A stretch of 64,000 nucleotides of DNA from Saururus chinensis. Taxonomy: Eukaryota; Streptophyta; Magnoliopsida; Piperales; Saururaceae. A model generated the notes under the pieces. It saw only the letters and a list, made by a program, of their open reading frames with translations, made no database searches and was not told where the DNA came from. Below, piece by piece: positions 36,231-50,255 of the stretch (within the stretch, counting starts at the first letter, position 1; the number at the start of each line of letters is the position of its first letter). The translations under genes were made by a program, and so were the position numbers. The stretch lies in contig CP141148.1 in the NCBI GenBank assembly GCA_035235625.1, positions 19,469,057 to 19,533,056 of the forward strand, in the 5' to 3' direction.

Positions 36231-38229
36231 GTACTATATATCAATAAAAACCAAGGGGGACAAGTTCTTTAGGGAATGGCTAACAATGCAAGTGAGAACA
36301 TATTTTCACTTCATGAAAAAGATCGGATTGCTAACCTTGAACCCTATATGATGTTTAAACATAGAAAAGACATGATCTTAGAGATTATGGGATACTCAAA
36401 TCATTATGAATTCATGGTTATATGTTGGATTGCTAGTCTTGAACTAGAACTTATGTTTTGGTGATTTTATATAAAGCATGTCTCAGATAGTATGAGTTAT
36501 TTTGGTGATTAAATTATGATCCTGGGTAGAAAATTAGTAATGGTGGTGTTACAATCATGATTATAGGTTAGTGATGATAAGCACGATTTATATGTTTATA
36601 TGAGTAGTAATTGTATTTAAAGTTGAAGTTTTTTATGGATACAAATGTTGTAGTTAATATTTCTACAAAGGGGAAAGAATTGAGTACTCAAAAGAGAATT
36701 TTCTTTCTTCTACACCAAAATGTTCATCGACATGTCTATAAGGGTGTCAATGGTTCGAAGAAGAGGAATAGTACTGGAATAGAGTTGCATGAGCATTTTA
36801 GTGTTAAACGGGTAGTGAGATTGATATGTTAGTGATAACATCATCAAATCGGATTCTTCTTAGTCTACTCACTAACAATAGGGGATCGACACATCGATGA
36901 TGGTATTAATGGCCCATCACACCTACACTGACAAGTTGATAGGTTGACTAATGGTACATTAGTTCATGATTTTTAAGTGACGTTTTTACTTAATTTTCCA
37001 CTACTTTTTGAGATGTATATTAGTATAATTTAGTTACATGATGAATGTACGTAAATATTAAAATACATGATGGAAATATGAATATGATTGAGGGGTAAGT
37101 AAATCCTATGTTTGAGACTTGTAGAAGTAAATGACCATAAGACATTGTATATGACACTTAAGGATGTATGGGCCTAGTGTTAGGATGGACTCCAAAAGTG
37201 GGTCCTTTGCCATGTAGAGGAGATTCATGGTAGCAAATAGGACCATGGCTTTCGGCTCCCCTTAGATAGTAGTTTTTGTAAGTAGATTCTCTCTCTCGGG
37301 GCCCAAGAGATGGTTTGAATGGGTTATAGCATTAAAAGATGTATGATTCAACTACCTGGATCCAATAATCATGGAATGCTAAGAATCTCAACTACCTAGG
37401 TCCATGAGCTATTGTGGGCCTTAGCTTCATAAAGTAGATAGAGTGGGCAACAGATTTCAACAAGAATCTAAAGCTGCTTTGTAGAGTGGTATACATTTCG
37501 ACGAGTCATAAAAATCTCCTTAATGTTTCCATAGATTGGTGCCCTTTTTATTTTATAGTTGATTATGAATTGTCTATATCTTCGTTATCATGTTGTGGTT
37601 CTTGTATAGTCATCTCACTGTGTATACTCATATACTCAGCATCCATGTGATACATGTAGCAAGGTTGCTTTAGGAAATTGGTTGTGCAGCAAGGACAACT
37701 TTGCTAGGCCACTTGGCATGTTCGTTATATTTAAACGTTATCTTACTTATGATGGATAATTGTAGGCACGTAAGAACCAATCTATTTGTGCATTGGTGTG
37801 TATCAGAATATTCAAAAATGCACTACGGCAGGACCCTATTCAAAAATGTACTTTGATTTGATATTTGTATATTCAAAAGATGAGTGGCTTGATTTCTAGA
37901 TGATTGTTTTGATAAAAAAAATTGTGTTTATGTTGTTTCATTGATAAAAATGAATTTGAAAAATCTTTGGGTGTGACACTTAACCTTCTCAATTTCTTTA
38001 GAGAGATTTTTGTTCAGATTTGTGACCTTCTTGTGATGTGTCTTAAGCACATTCATATTTTAAGGGAGTTTTGATGAGTTATGAGTGTTTATTCCATAAC
38101 CTAGGTTTTGAACCTTCTTACTCAATTGCCTTCAGTTCTCAACCATCCAACTAATTAGTATAAGAACATTTCGTTCAACATTTGTTCTCAAATTTCGTGT
38201 CTTATTTTTAACTTAGTCATGCTAGCTTA

Positions 38230-41200
38230 AACAAAATTTGTGATTCTTGGGGAATTAGAGCTTTTAAGATTTGCATAACATAGCCCACTCTTGCCATTCC
38301 CATATTGTCCAAAAGGTAAAATTTTGTTGAGTTTTTACTTACCTTCAACAAATTCCTGCAATTTTTCATTAAATATTTTTAGTTCTATCTAATTTTTCAA
38401 CTTTCATGCTCGAAGTCCTTATTATCATCATCACACAAATTCATAGTATGCAAAATTTTAAACTTTTCACAATCAATAGCAGCATTAGCAAAATTAAAAA
38501 CAACTAAAGAGAGTCCAAGCATTCTTTTGAAATCCATCTTAAGAGAAAACCAAGCTCAAACCACACAAGATAAGAATTTTACTCCTCAACTACCACTTTC
38601 GGTTTCAAAAACACAAACCTAAGTCAAAATACAATGCCATGAGTTCAACAATTTCTTAAAGAACTACAAGATGTATGCCCCGTCATTTGTTCCACAAATC
38701 AAAGTAATTTGTCAACTATCAATGCCAAAATCATGTGTCTAACACATGAACAAAATTACAAAAACCACGACACAAGAGATTTTTTTCATGGAAACAGAAT
38801 ACATAGTTAACTATTAGAATGAAAGAGTCCTTCCTTTTCTCTTGTCATTTGATCTTCAAACTACTCTAAACTATTGTATCACACCTTGGCAATTTGCTTG
38901 CATTTAATTTAATCATTACTCCAACTATTCTTTGAATGATCATGATCTTCAATGCAAGTCCATTAGCTTGAATGATTTGCCCTTTGGTCTTCTCAGCAAT
39001 ATTTCAATGATGAGACTTGAAAGGAAGTTTTAATATCAACTCTCCCTTTCTTCAAGATTTTGTCCTTCAAGGATATGTGTAACTTGTCTTCATAAGAAAT
39101 TCATGTACCTAAAGGCATAGATATAAATTCCTTTGGACTCTAATGGCTAAGTTTGATGTTACTGTCAACACTATAAAACCATTAAAGCTCTCTCCCTTCT
39201 CAATTAAATAGAGAAGTCTCTTAATGATCTCTCCATTTTCTAGGTTTCCTCTCTCTCATTAACATGTCCAAACACCCTTTTCATGGACCCCGAAGTCAAT
39301 TTATGTGTTGGACCTTCAATAGGAAACAAAATCCACCTAGAATGTCCTATATCAAGTAGTTCTAGAATTAACTAATAGATCATTTCATAGAGTAATCAAT
39401 CCTTCGCTTTTATGGTTGACAATTAGCTTGTAACTGATCGATCGCTCTAACAACACAATTGATAGTTCACTATTTTGGAGTCTAACCAATTCAACTCTAA
39501 TCAATCTATCCACAAGATGATTAATCATTTGATCTTCTAAAGAACCTCTTGGAAAACATTGATCAATCATTCACTCATGTGTGATCAATAGCTGATGAAA
39601 AAAATCACTTCTTTTGTGAATTTTTATCCATCTTTCTCCAACACTCTCTCACATTAGACTCTCATGTGATTATTCCCATAATTCCCTAGAGTGTATCCTT
39701 GTGTGTGTTTTGTGTGTGTGTGATGTGCACTGTGTGTTCTTACCTATTAAATCATCTATTTGAGTCTTCATTTTTGCTTCATCGTCACTATGTGATTTTC
39801 AGCAACAAACAGACATTACTTTGACTCAAATTACACATCATTTGACATTGATTTGTACATCAAAATAATCCAATAATATACATATTTTCAAATATGTTCT
39901 TACATCCCTATCTCAAGGAAATTGTACAAAACAAATCATCAACAATTTTATTTGAAATAGGAATAGGAGTAGTAGACTTGACCAATTTAGTTTGATTGTA
40001 ACAACTGCTAATTTCGAACATATTATACTCATGCCCACTTTTGTTGTTAGAAGGTTTTCCACTCTCTAACATATCATTTACTTTTTCCCATACCCTATTG
40101 AATTTAGTTCTCTCTAACATATCATTTACTTTTCATTTTATATGACATTTTTAGGACACAAGTCTGTCACTTCTTTCTCAATTTCAGCTACCCTCTTAAG
40201 AAAATCTTGTTTCTCCATCTCCATGGTATCACAAATATCTTCAAGAGGTTTTATCACATTAACCATGATGTTTTCTTTCACCTATTCACTATGTTTTTTT
40301 AGTAATTATCCATCTTTATCCTTCATATTTGTTTTAAATCCTCAATGTCAATGTAAAGTTCTTCATTTAATTTAGTCAAACCTGAAACATTCTTCTTTAA
40401 TTCTTTGTTCTAATTTTCAAGCCTCCTATTCTTTTCCAATATGTTCTTAGAGTTTGAACCATCTGTTGAACATGATTTACTCGATGCTAGTTGCTATTTG
40501 AACTTTCTTCAATCTCACTAGATTCAACCGTATTGACTATTGGGTTCTTCTAGTGGAATTCTTTCCTTTTGAGAACTATGACGATGACTATTAATATTAG
40601 AATTTTGTATTTTAGAATCAATAGAAAACAATATCGAAGCATAAAAACCAAAGAAGTTGCAAACATCTTCACCAAAGGCATAATAACCAGAATCTAAGTT
40701 AGAATTATCTCAAATGATTTCATTGCTCTACCTTCCTTTTTCTTGACAAGTACATAGTTGGGCATCTAGAGCCTATGTGTTTCTCAAAATTACTACAATT
40801 TCTTTCATGTGGTTTTGGTCGACTCAAAGATTGACCATTTTTCTCAAATTTTCCATTACGCTTTCTATTCTTAAGGAATTTCTAAAACTTCCTAGTCATA
40901 AAAGCCATGTCATTATCAACACCTCCTTCAAAATCATAAGAATCATTTGTAGGCAAACTAAGAGCAACACTTTTCTCCCTTGTATTCTCTTTATTCAAGT
41001 CTAGCTCTCCCTTTCATTGATTTAGAAACAATTCAAAAATCTGAAGAAAACCTACTAATTCAATCAGTTTGATCATATTTAAATTCTTTACTTCTTCTTT
41101 GGCAGACATTTTAGGCATGAATCTATCAGATGAAGGACCTAAGTATCCTCATGTCTAGTCTAGCTTCACGTATGTTCTTACCTCAAGTATAGAATGTATT

Positions 41201-41638
41201 CACTATATCTCCCAATTTAGAAAAGAACTCAGAAAATTCCTCATTCTCATCCATTTTAATTGTTTCAAACTTTTCTATCAATAACTATATCTTAGAGATT
41301 CTGATGATATCAGTTTCCTTCAAGGTGGTCTCTAGAACATCGCAAGCCTTTTTAACAATATCACAATCTGAAACATGACTAAAAGACAGTATTAATTTCC
41401 TAGTTGTTGGTGTTAGCCAACTCACTATCTTCCTTGGACCAAAGATTTCTTGGTTTTGGTTTAGTTGAACTATATTCCCCAACAGCTATTGGGGTGTCAA
41501 ACCATTCATTGTAACATGCCAACATGCCAAACATTGTCATCTATAGAAGAGATTCATTCTAGCTTTTTGATAGGGAAATTTTGTTCCATCGTACAAGGGT
41601 GGCCTAGTTATGGAGCTTCCTTCAACTTTCTTATCCAT
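38230..41638 (-). pseudogene. Decayed SIRE-like Copia gag
   Basis: The minus strand reads a SIRE/Maximus-type Gag through many stops and shifts. Its start at 41638 (MDKKVEGSSITRPPLYDGTK, FPYQKARM) matches the RPPLFDGxNFxYWKxRM opening of the family. 41285-41482 covers the helical core (SDCDIVKKACDVLETTLKET). Later blocks show FSKLGDIVNTFY, a degraded zinc knuckle near 40790, a coiled-coil region (40100-40450), and a C-terminal KSGLCY motif near 38250. A primer-site remnant complementary to initiator tRNA-Met (TGGTATCttAG) lies at about 41786-41798. Pol is not seen: sequence to the left is LTR block A. Confidence 0.68.
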
Positions 41639-42469
41639 TATCTCTACTAAATATGATCAAGATAGCAGTTATGCCTTGTGTAAACAACCAATCCTCAACT
41701 AATAATTGGGAGGGTGTGGTAAGTGTGGAAGGAAAGTATACTAAACTTTGAATTAACACACTATACAAATATGTAGTGTAACCATACTAAGATACCATAT
41801 GAAAGGTGTTATGCCCTAAGATTTTTAAGCTCATTTATTATGAATAAAATACCAAAAATATTTTAAAAAAAATTGTCAAACATTCAACTAGTAATTTTAG
41901 GGTATGAGCCAAGTTTTTTTAACATATGAATACTAAGTCAAAGCACAATAATAATCCAAGTCAAATCACATCTTAAATTGAATAGGGTCTTGCCTGAGTA
42001 TATATCTAAATATCTTGGTATACACAAATACAAATAGATTAACACTCACGTGCCTAAAGTTATCTACCTTAAAGTAGGTGAACATTAAACATGTTAAGTG
42101 GCCTTGCACATCCAAAGTCCTAAAGTAACTTTAACCATACAAGGAACCTGCATCACACAAGAACCAAGCAATTGCAACACATCCATAATTCAATAACACC
42201 ATATAAGTAAACCATGATAATTATTTCTTGAAGTACATGAAGTAAGGAATAAGAATAGAAACAAGTAATAACATACATAAGTATTCTTAGAAGCAAAAGA
42301 ACATAAACATTTTGTTATCATGATCACACTTATTAGTCACTTGCTCCCTAAATGTAAGTCATTAGAGATTCTCTATGACACAGTAGTTATGTCTAAGAGT
42401 TCAACCACACCTCACGAAACCATGAACTACCCACAATCCAACTACAATTATTTTAAAACCTACCCGCTC

Positions 42470-45400
42470 CATCACGCCCAGCCACACCCCCTTGTGACCC
42501 AAACCTAGTCTAAGAAGGTGGGACATGGCACGACATAGCGAAAGACTAACACATCCTAGGTTCTCATCAAAGTACACAACATGTACCCTTTGTGCAAAAG
42601 CAAATAATGGAAGGCAAAAGAGATTAATTAACCATCTTAGTCCAACACAACACTCAAAAAAAATGTCTATAATAAATATAATCTCAAGCCATAAGGCTGC
42701 AACATGTCTAAAGTCATCATAGGCTATCCAAAGTATAAAATAAAGTCATGTCTAAGATCATCATATCATGATAAGTCTAAAATAACCCAAACATCTAGCC
42801 CCTTCTTATGACGCATGTCCGTCCTCAAGCTCAACATAAAGACCATCCAGAGCACCTACATGATGCAGCATACAGCCCCAAAACAACACTACAAACAAAA
42901 GAAGGGTGATCTTTGCTCAATAAAGGTTTTAACATGAAACATAAGTTCATGAAAACACTACATACATTCTTCCCATAAAAGTCAATTTAAACATGCATCA
43001 TATATCCATTCTCTACACTTGTGCATCATGTGATAAATTACATTCTATATACACATTCACACCACTTGTGCATCATAGGTTCATTCATAATTCATAACAT
43101 ACATGTAGACCCTGTGTAATCATTTAAGTTTCTTGGTTCACTTACATCATGCATGTAGCAAATATCAATATTTACATTCACCATACATAATCAAGTGTAT
43201 CAAACCACATTCCATCCTGCATGTTCAAGTGTAATCATTCCATATGCTTCATGTGTAACATAAGCATCATTGTCCCTACACAAATTGTATCAATGAGCAT
43301 TATAATTCGTACACATACATAAATAATCCGGAGATTGTCTCACAACAGAGAAAACAACACTGCTTATCCTGGCTAAAGCACAAGTAGACCTTCTCACCGA
43401 AGAAATCTTAACAAGGAAATCTAAATTCTTAGAAAGGAAAACTAGAGCAGTGTGGGTAAATCCCTAATAGGGAAAGTACCCTCTAGTAAGCTAATGCACG
43501 TGGACAAACCAGCCTGGATTCTCATGTCCAGAAAGACTTGTCAATTTAACTCATTATAACATTCCACTCTTCTCACCCATGGAGAAAACTCATCCTCAAA
43601 AGAACGTAGAACCTCATCCAATTGGACGTAAAACGGATTCGATAAACCTCTTATGTGACTAATCTAGAAAACTATGGCATCCAATCAATTAATCATGTTA
43701 AACTTGAACAATCTTCGCTTACAAGTCATTTGCATTATGCATACAACATGATGTATACGTCAGCAATGTTTAATGAATGCAAGTATATGTAAACATATTA
43801 TAATCAATCCTAATATGCATGAACCTAGTCAATTGTGACAAATAAAATCATAAAAGCATAAGTAAAAATATACATACATTGTTGTGTTCATATTTGAACT
43901 AAAACATGTTAAACATGTGGAGCATGATTCATATATAATTTATGTGACATCGGTAATTATTCATAATTCATCATGGTTATCATCTACTAGAATCGTTGAG
44001 TAAATATGAAGAAATCATCAAAATCCCACTTACAATGACGCATATACTCATTTATCTCATACTAGCTTAAGTAGATGTTTTAGCATTATCATAACATGTA
44101 ACTTGTACATTTTAGCAAAAATAGCAAATAAACTCCAATCAACGTGAAAATCTATAGAGACCTACATCATAGGCTTAATTAACATATAAAAAAATGATAT
44201 GAAAATAAGTAAAAAAACTAATTTTCTTGATTTAATAAATGAGACTATGCAATTCTGCCCAAATTGTTGACCTTAAAATTTATGACTATGCCATTGACTT
44301 ATTGTAACAACTTGAAAATGTTTACAACATTCTCATAACACATATATCAATCCATTATAAAAATAAGGAACACAAAATCATATATTTTCATCCCTACATA
44401 TGCTACTAAACACAAAAATAGAGTTGTCATACTGTATGGCTCGTATTCCAAAAAAATACAGTAAATAAAAATTATTCTAAAAAAATATGAAAATTTAGGA
44501 ATATAATCTAGACATGATAATCTACTCCCAAAAAAAAGTTGAAAGTAAAATTTAAAATAAAAGTATTTGAAGCATAGTTGTGAATCTAAAACAAAGAGCT
44601 ATTTTGTAGTTTAAACGGCCTGGTGGCCTGTTTGAATTGCTAGCCATTCGAATGGCTTGTCATCCCATTTAAATAGCTCGTCGTTCAATCTGCTCATAGG
44701 TGATCAAATGGTGAGGATAGAACAATTAAAACAGTCGTCTTCTACCTCAGAAAACTAAACCAAAATTCTTCTAAAAATCAATAAAAATTCCTAAAACTTC
44801 ATATAATCATTACCAAAGCCTAAAATATGATATATCTAATATTTTTCATGCTTAAACATACAAAAACAACCATAAACCACACATTTTTAATAAATCATTA
44901 TTAAATGAAGCCCACAATAATGACATTTCAAGGAAGAAAACCCCTTACTTCTATCAAACTTATGAGTCCCTTGAATGAGCTTCAACCTCAAGAAATACCA
45001 CCCAAAAATTAGGTTTTTTGGTTAATTTTAATCAAAAATAACTAATAGACTCAAATCTACCTAGGATATGATATATTCAAAACCTCCTTTTAAGTTAAAA
45101 AAGAAAATAACCTTAATAGGGTTCTAAATCATAATTAAAAATATGATGTTTTTGAAAGAAAATTAAAAATCCAAATAGGAGAAGTGAAGTTTGAGATGCT
45201 TAAGACAAAAATCGAAAGATTAAGGGGCGATTAAAGGGAAAACCTTACCTTCATAAGGATTTCTTCTCTAGGAAATGCTGGGTAGAGCTTAGCCTCCCTC
45301 CTATTCTAAGTCCTTCCCCATTTGGCAAATGGATAGGGTTTTTCTTTTTATAATAAGGCTTATGGATTAGAAATTAAATTATTGGGCTAGAAAATAGGTA

Positions 45401-45755
45401 AAAATGTCATAAGTGACCATTAAGTGCACTTTTGACTCAAAAATGAATTTAATAATACCCAATCCCACTTAAACAAATCAAGAGAAGGTTGGCAACCAAA
45501 ATGGGTAGCATGCCATCCCACATGGACATGAGTCCCACGGTGGAGCCCGCCCCTTTGACGAAGGAAAAATAAAAAATGTCTTTAAATAGGTAAAAATTTA
45601 GGTGAATAATGCTTGACACTAATGCTCTAAACTAAAATAAAATTAAACCTTAACAAATTTATAAATAACCTAACTCATTACCCAATAAAATCAAACCAAA
45701 ATGATAAACAACCAAATTCACACAATTAAAAAGGAAATAAATTAGATATCTTACA
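42470..45755 (-). mobile_element. Second solo LTR of the 18.8-kb family, nested in block B
   Basis: Collinear with 18762-21894 over its whole length in the same orientation. Shared landmarks include catgtgccctttgtgcaaa-like sequence near the left end and aattagatatcttaca at the right end. About 3286 bp. Flanks are cgctc (42465-42469) and tgctc (45756-45760), four of five identical. The left end reads CATCACGCCC where the sister copy has TGTCATGGC, so the terminal bases have mutated. Confidence 0.75.
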
Positions 45756-46299
45756 TGCTCCATCCATGCCATAAAGCTAAAGCCCACAAGGGCTCATGGC
45801 CCTAGTGGTCGAGATTTCAACTACTATGATCATTGAAACTTGCTCTATTGCATTTTGCAGGATCAATCATCTTTTAATGCTCTAGTCTACTCTAACCTAA
45901 ATCCCGGGTGAGAGGAGCGGCTCTACATAATGCCCATTCTTAAAGAGCTAGAAAACCATGATTCTATTTTATACCAAACACATCTATTATGTGGCTATGA
46001 CTCATGTATGAAAGAATATATGAGGCATACTTATTGTGAATTGCCAATTTCGATGATCAAAATAATATCTAAACTTTATATATGTTTTAGTCTTAAGAAT
46101 TTGACTAGATGTAGTTGTGGTTGACTTGGATTTGGAATTGACTGACTTGAAAAATAAGAACAGACATAATCTTAAAGATAAAGGTTGAAAACTAAGCTAA
46201 GTGTCAATGGTAAAAGGTTTATTTTCACACACACCTATACAAATCACTTAGTTTTACTTAGGAATAGTTAATTTAAGTGATTCTAGAAGTTGAAGGCAA

Positions 46300-47380
46300 A
46301 ATTAAGGTATCGATTGTTTGATGCATAATGAATTAGATCCATCAATCAATCAGCCCTTGAATCAGACTATGTAAAATTCACCAGAGAGTATATCAATCGA
46401 TTGACACAAATGAGATATCGATCTCTAGATGAGTTTTATGTTAATCAGAACAGTGACCGTTCAATTGTTGTTTGCCTTGATCAATTGTTGGTTGTTTAAC
46501 TTACCTACTTTAAGCATTCTGAGAAGTTCATACCTAATTGAAGTCTAACACAAAAACTGACTTAACAAACTATATAAGGGCTAGGTAAACACGAAATTGA
46601 AAAGAGGAAAACCTAGAATTTAAGAGGGAAAAATAAGAAGTCATTTTCCATTATTTTCCTAAGAGATCTCATTGTGTTCAAAGTTTAGTTTAATTTAATG
46701 GTGATTGTTTGAGTGACACACAACTAAAAGAAAGTTTTCCACACACAAAAATTTGAGGAGAGAGTCATCCAAGTTCAATGAGAGATTGAAGACTTAAAGC
46801 TAAAGTTATAAACAAGAGGAGCTTATTTGTAGAGGCTAGAAAAAGACAAAGACAAATCAATGAGGGAGAACGTTTCATGGCTTGACGAGAGAAAATTTAA
46901 AGGTCATCAACAAAAAAAGGAGATCTAAACAAATTAGGAGTTTGTGTTAGAGTCTTTACAAGAGGCTGGTGGTTTGCTTGTGTCATGTAAAGGTCTTACT
47001 TACTAGTGCATTAATTTTAGGCCAAGAGTGATTGTCATATATTTTACCCTAGTTGGTTTCCATGTAAGAATCTTGTGTTGCTTATGTGCTAGCATGATTT
47101 GTGGTTTGATTGATGATTAGAATAATCATGAATATGCTTCATACTTAGGCTTTAGTTGTTTATGCTTCAAAATAAAGTACTACACAAAAGAGGCTAGAAC
47201 ACTTAATTTCTTACTCGTTGAAGTACTAGATTTATGAGCAATCTAGTGATTCGCTAGGTCGATTATACAGATCTTAAACTCTCTACATGATGATCCAACT
47301 AGACACTGGGATCCTCTATCCTTATGTGTCCTTAAACATTAGTCTGGGGGTGTGATCCATTATAAGGAGTCTTGCACACA
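46300..47380 (+). repeat. Copia-LTR-like segment, copy 2
   Basis: Aligned with 35233-36230 on the same strand, with TATA in ctatataagggctagg at about 46570 and matching leader sequence. Since the host blocks A and B have opposite orientation, this segment is best read as an independent insertion in each. Confidence 0.5.
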
Positions 47381-47400
47381 AAAATGGTACATATACCTAT

Positions 47401-47754
47401 ACATCAATAATTATATCATCACATACGCATACACTCTTATGTATAGAATTTCATGTTATTATATTACTTAATAATAGCTTATATCATATAGTAACTCATA
47501 CTAAAAAAATACTCATTATTGACTTATTGTCAATAGACTAATTAATGTGTCACTGAAGTTACTGATGCCCATCACATACATCAACAATTATATCATTACA
47601 TACACATGAATTCTTATACTTAGAATTTTTTTCTACTATATTAATTAATAATAGTTTATTTCATATTGTAATTTATTCCAAAAAATTACCCAATACCAAC
47701 TCACTGTCAATAGACTCCCTGATATGTCAGCCAAGTTAATGCCCATCGGTGACA
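47401..47754. repeat. 177-bp tandem duplication
   Basis: acatcaataattatatcat at 47401 recurs in diverged form at 47578, and both copies run through to gatgcccatc. The copies differ at many positions, so the duplication is old. Confidence 0.8.
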
Positions 47755-49112
47755 CATTGACATGTGGAACCCTCAATGACATTGTATTCGCATGGATCAA
47801 CCAATCTCATCAGTGCCACAATGATGCATCAATCTCACTGTCGATGGTTGACCGGTTACACACTAACATGTCGATGAGTGTCATGTTAGTATTGTCATCT
47901 CTTTGAAGTCACTGATGTGTCAGTGGTTATACTGATGATCGCAAAGAAAGAACAATGATTGTTCTTAGCTCCTAAATTCACTTGAAAATATGTTATAATG
48001 CAATTCATTCCACACGTATCATTCCCATAATAACTAATGATGATTAATCTATCTCATGATTAGTAAAAAGTGGGATACACATGATCTCATGCATATTTAT
48101 GAGAAATTTTAGAAATCATACTCTACATGCTTTTATACCAAGAAATAATTATGAGTCATCACACACATTCACTTCAAAAACCAAATCATGGTAACAAGAT
48201 CAATAATTTGACCTATTTTATAATATAAAAATCCTCCCTCCTGCATGATGTCGACCAACCCCCGTAGAAATTTACTCCCTCCCTTAATGTTTCTTAATTT
48301 GGGGAGCCTTTTATCTTCTCCCTTTTATTTGGAGAGGTTTTTCCAAGAAAAATAGTCTCCTAAAAAGTCACTTACAAGGGAAATGGATGAAATTTTGGTA
48401 TAAAAACATCAAACTGTGTAGTTTTTTGAGTAAAATCGTAAAACTACTCATAACCATCGACAACCAATCAATATGTCACTAGTCTACCAACAGTAACCAC
48501 TAACAGTACCAAGTCCCAACTTCGATCAACCATAACTTCCTCGTACGAACATTAATTAATGCATTCTTATAGAATTACAAAGATATTTCTATCTACTTTC
48601 TAGCCTCAAAATCATAGATCAAAAATCTATTTGTAGAAAAATTTATGATATTAAGAGTGTCCAAATATTAGATCAGCATGTGTATGTAAGTTATTGACAA
48701 CACCTTAGGTCTAATTTTAGACAATCATAGCTCTTTTATCCACACTTTGATTCATGCATTCTTAGAGGTGTTTCGACGCTATGTTTGTCTAGTTTCTATC
48801 CCAGAGTTTTACACTAAAATTTAAACCACATAATAAGTCATTATAATAAAAATTCCTAAAGGTCAGATTCACTATTTTTTAGATATACTCTGAAACATCC
48901 TTAATGTTATATCTATTATAATTTCCACATCTGAGCTTTGATTTGTGTGCTATTAGTAGCTCTATAAAGCTCTTTATGTCTACTATTTAATAAAAAAAAT
49001 TATTCAAACTCTATGCACAAAAGAAGTTGCTATACTAAGAATACCTAAGGGTTAAACTCGCTTATATCCACATGGCCAAGATAGGGAATTTAAAAAATTC
49101 TCGAGTGTTACA

Positions 49113-50220
49113 AAAGCTCCCAATTTTAACTTAGTAAAATTAATCAAACTACTAATACAAGTAGATATGAGGACTATTCTCATATGCTGAAAACTGAATA
49201 AACACAACCACAAATTACATAATAATTTTTTTTTCCATAGAAACCCTTTTGGGTAAATTTGTCCAATCTCTAAGTAATCAAAGTAGTTAAACTACAAGTC
49301 ACCTCAGCAATACAATCTCCCTAATTTACTCTAAGATTTTATTTTACACAAACATCTTAGTTCTTCTCCTCTTTAATTGCAATGATCTCCAACATGATCA
49401 ACGACTCTTTCTAGATCCACTAGAAAGTCTTGAACAAGAAAACTCAAGAACACTTCAGAAGCCAAAACACTCAAATTTCAAATAGGAAGTTGAATTGAAA
49501 CTTTGTTTTTGGAGCAAGGAACACTCTTTCAGTACTCAAAATATAAAATCAATGTTGACTCGGTATTGACTAATTCAGATGAAAAGAAGATATTCAAATC
49601 TGGCAACTTAAGACTCTAGGACACTAACAAAAACAACATATTGAACTCTAGGGGTTTGGAACTTCTTCTTTGCAGGGGCTGAAAATTGGAACCTTATTTA
49701 TAGAGTTCTATGCTGGTTACCTCAATACTGCATGAGTCCTAAACAAAAGATACCTCAATTTGGCAAAAACTTGATGTTTGAATAATAGATCAGACTTTTG
49801 ATTATTTAAATACATTCCAAAGGAAAGGTCAAAAACAAGGTCATACTTTCAGGCAGGGTGATGCTGTAAGGAAATTATACACCAAAAACGGTTGAACATA
49901 TGTATGGCTGAAACAAAAAAAATTGAAAAAAAAAAAGGATTTGTACAAATTTTGATTTAAAATTTCCAAATAATAAATTGACTCCGAATATGTAAAGACC
50001 AACCTACAAAGACCTTCCATATGAGCATTACTTGGGATCATCAGGATCTCTTGTAAAATCGTGAGAAATTACATCTAGCTTCTTCTCAGTTTCCTTCAAT
50101 TAATCGTGGGCTTCAACTTGAACCTTCAAAGCTAACCATGAATCAATGAACCATCAATTCTTGTGACTTGTGGAAAATATTTGTTGCATTTCAACTATGT
50201 TATTGTCATAAAATTTGCTA
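49113..50220 (-). repeat. Probable 5' LTR of the minus-strand Copia element
   Basis: With block B removed, this sequence joins 41800-41806 next to the primer-site remnant, giving an LTR end in CA followed by two bases and TGGTATC on the minus strand. A TATA box (ctataaataagg, minus strand) lies at 49692-49703. The outer end could not be fixed. No coding sequence. Confidence 0.45.
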
Positions 50221-50255
50221 AATTATGATTCATTAACCTTACATTCTCTTGGAAT

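Larger units (their letters stand above)
34076..37978 (+). mobile_element. LTR-derived block A (Tekay-like), left end damaged
   Basis: The right end ...TTGGGTGTGACA looks like an LTR end. The 5-mer cttaa lies on both sides (34071-34075 and 37979-37983), which would suit a target duplication, but the left end begins ATATC rather than TG. The section 34690-35060 matches, in reverse complement, the interior of the solo LTR at 18762-21894 (about 19760-20130). The section 37300-37978 matches, in reverse complement, 41807-42469 and 45756-45900 of block B. Contains a 59-bp tandem repeat and a Copia-LTR-like segment, listed separately. No coding regions. Confidence 0.55.
41807..49112 (-). mobile_element. 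LTR block B (Tekay-like), with nested insertions
   Basis: On the minus strand it begins TGTAACACTCGAGAATTT at 49112 and ends GGGCATAACA at 41807. Flanking 5-mers are aaagg (41802-41806) and aaagc (49113-49117), four of five identical. The interior is split by the solo LTR at 42470-45755: sequence homologous to block A stops at 42469 and resumes at 45756. A Copia-LTR-like segment (46300-47380) is probably a further insertion. Without both it would be about 2.7 kb. No coding regions. It appears to have landed in the end of the minus-strand Copia 5' LTR. Confidence 0.62.

Noticed and set aside
37979..38100. Continuation of the decayed plus-strand gag after LTR block A
   Set aside because: A weak forward match and an equally weak minus-strand coiled-coil reading compete; neither is convincing.
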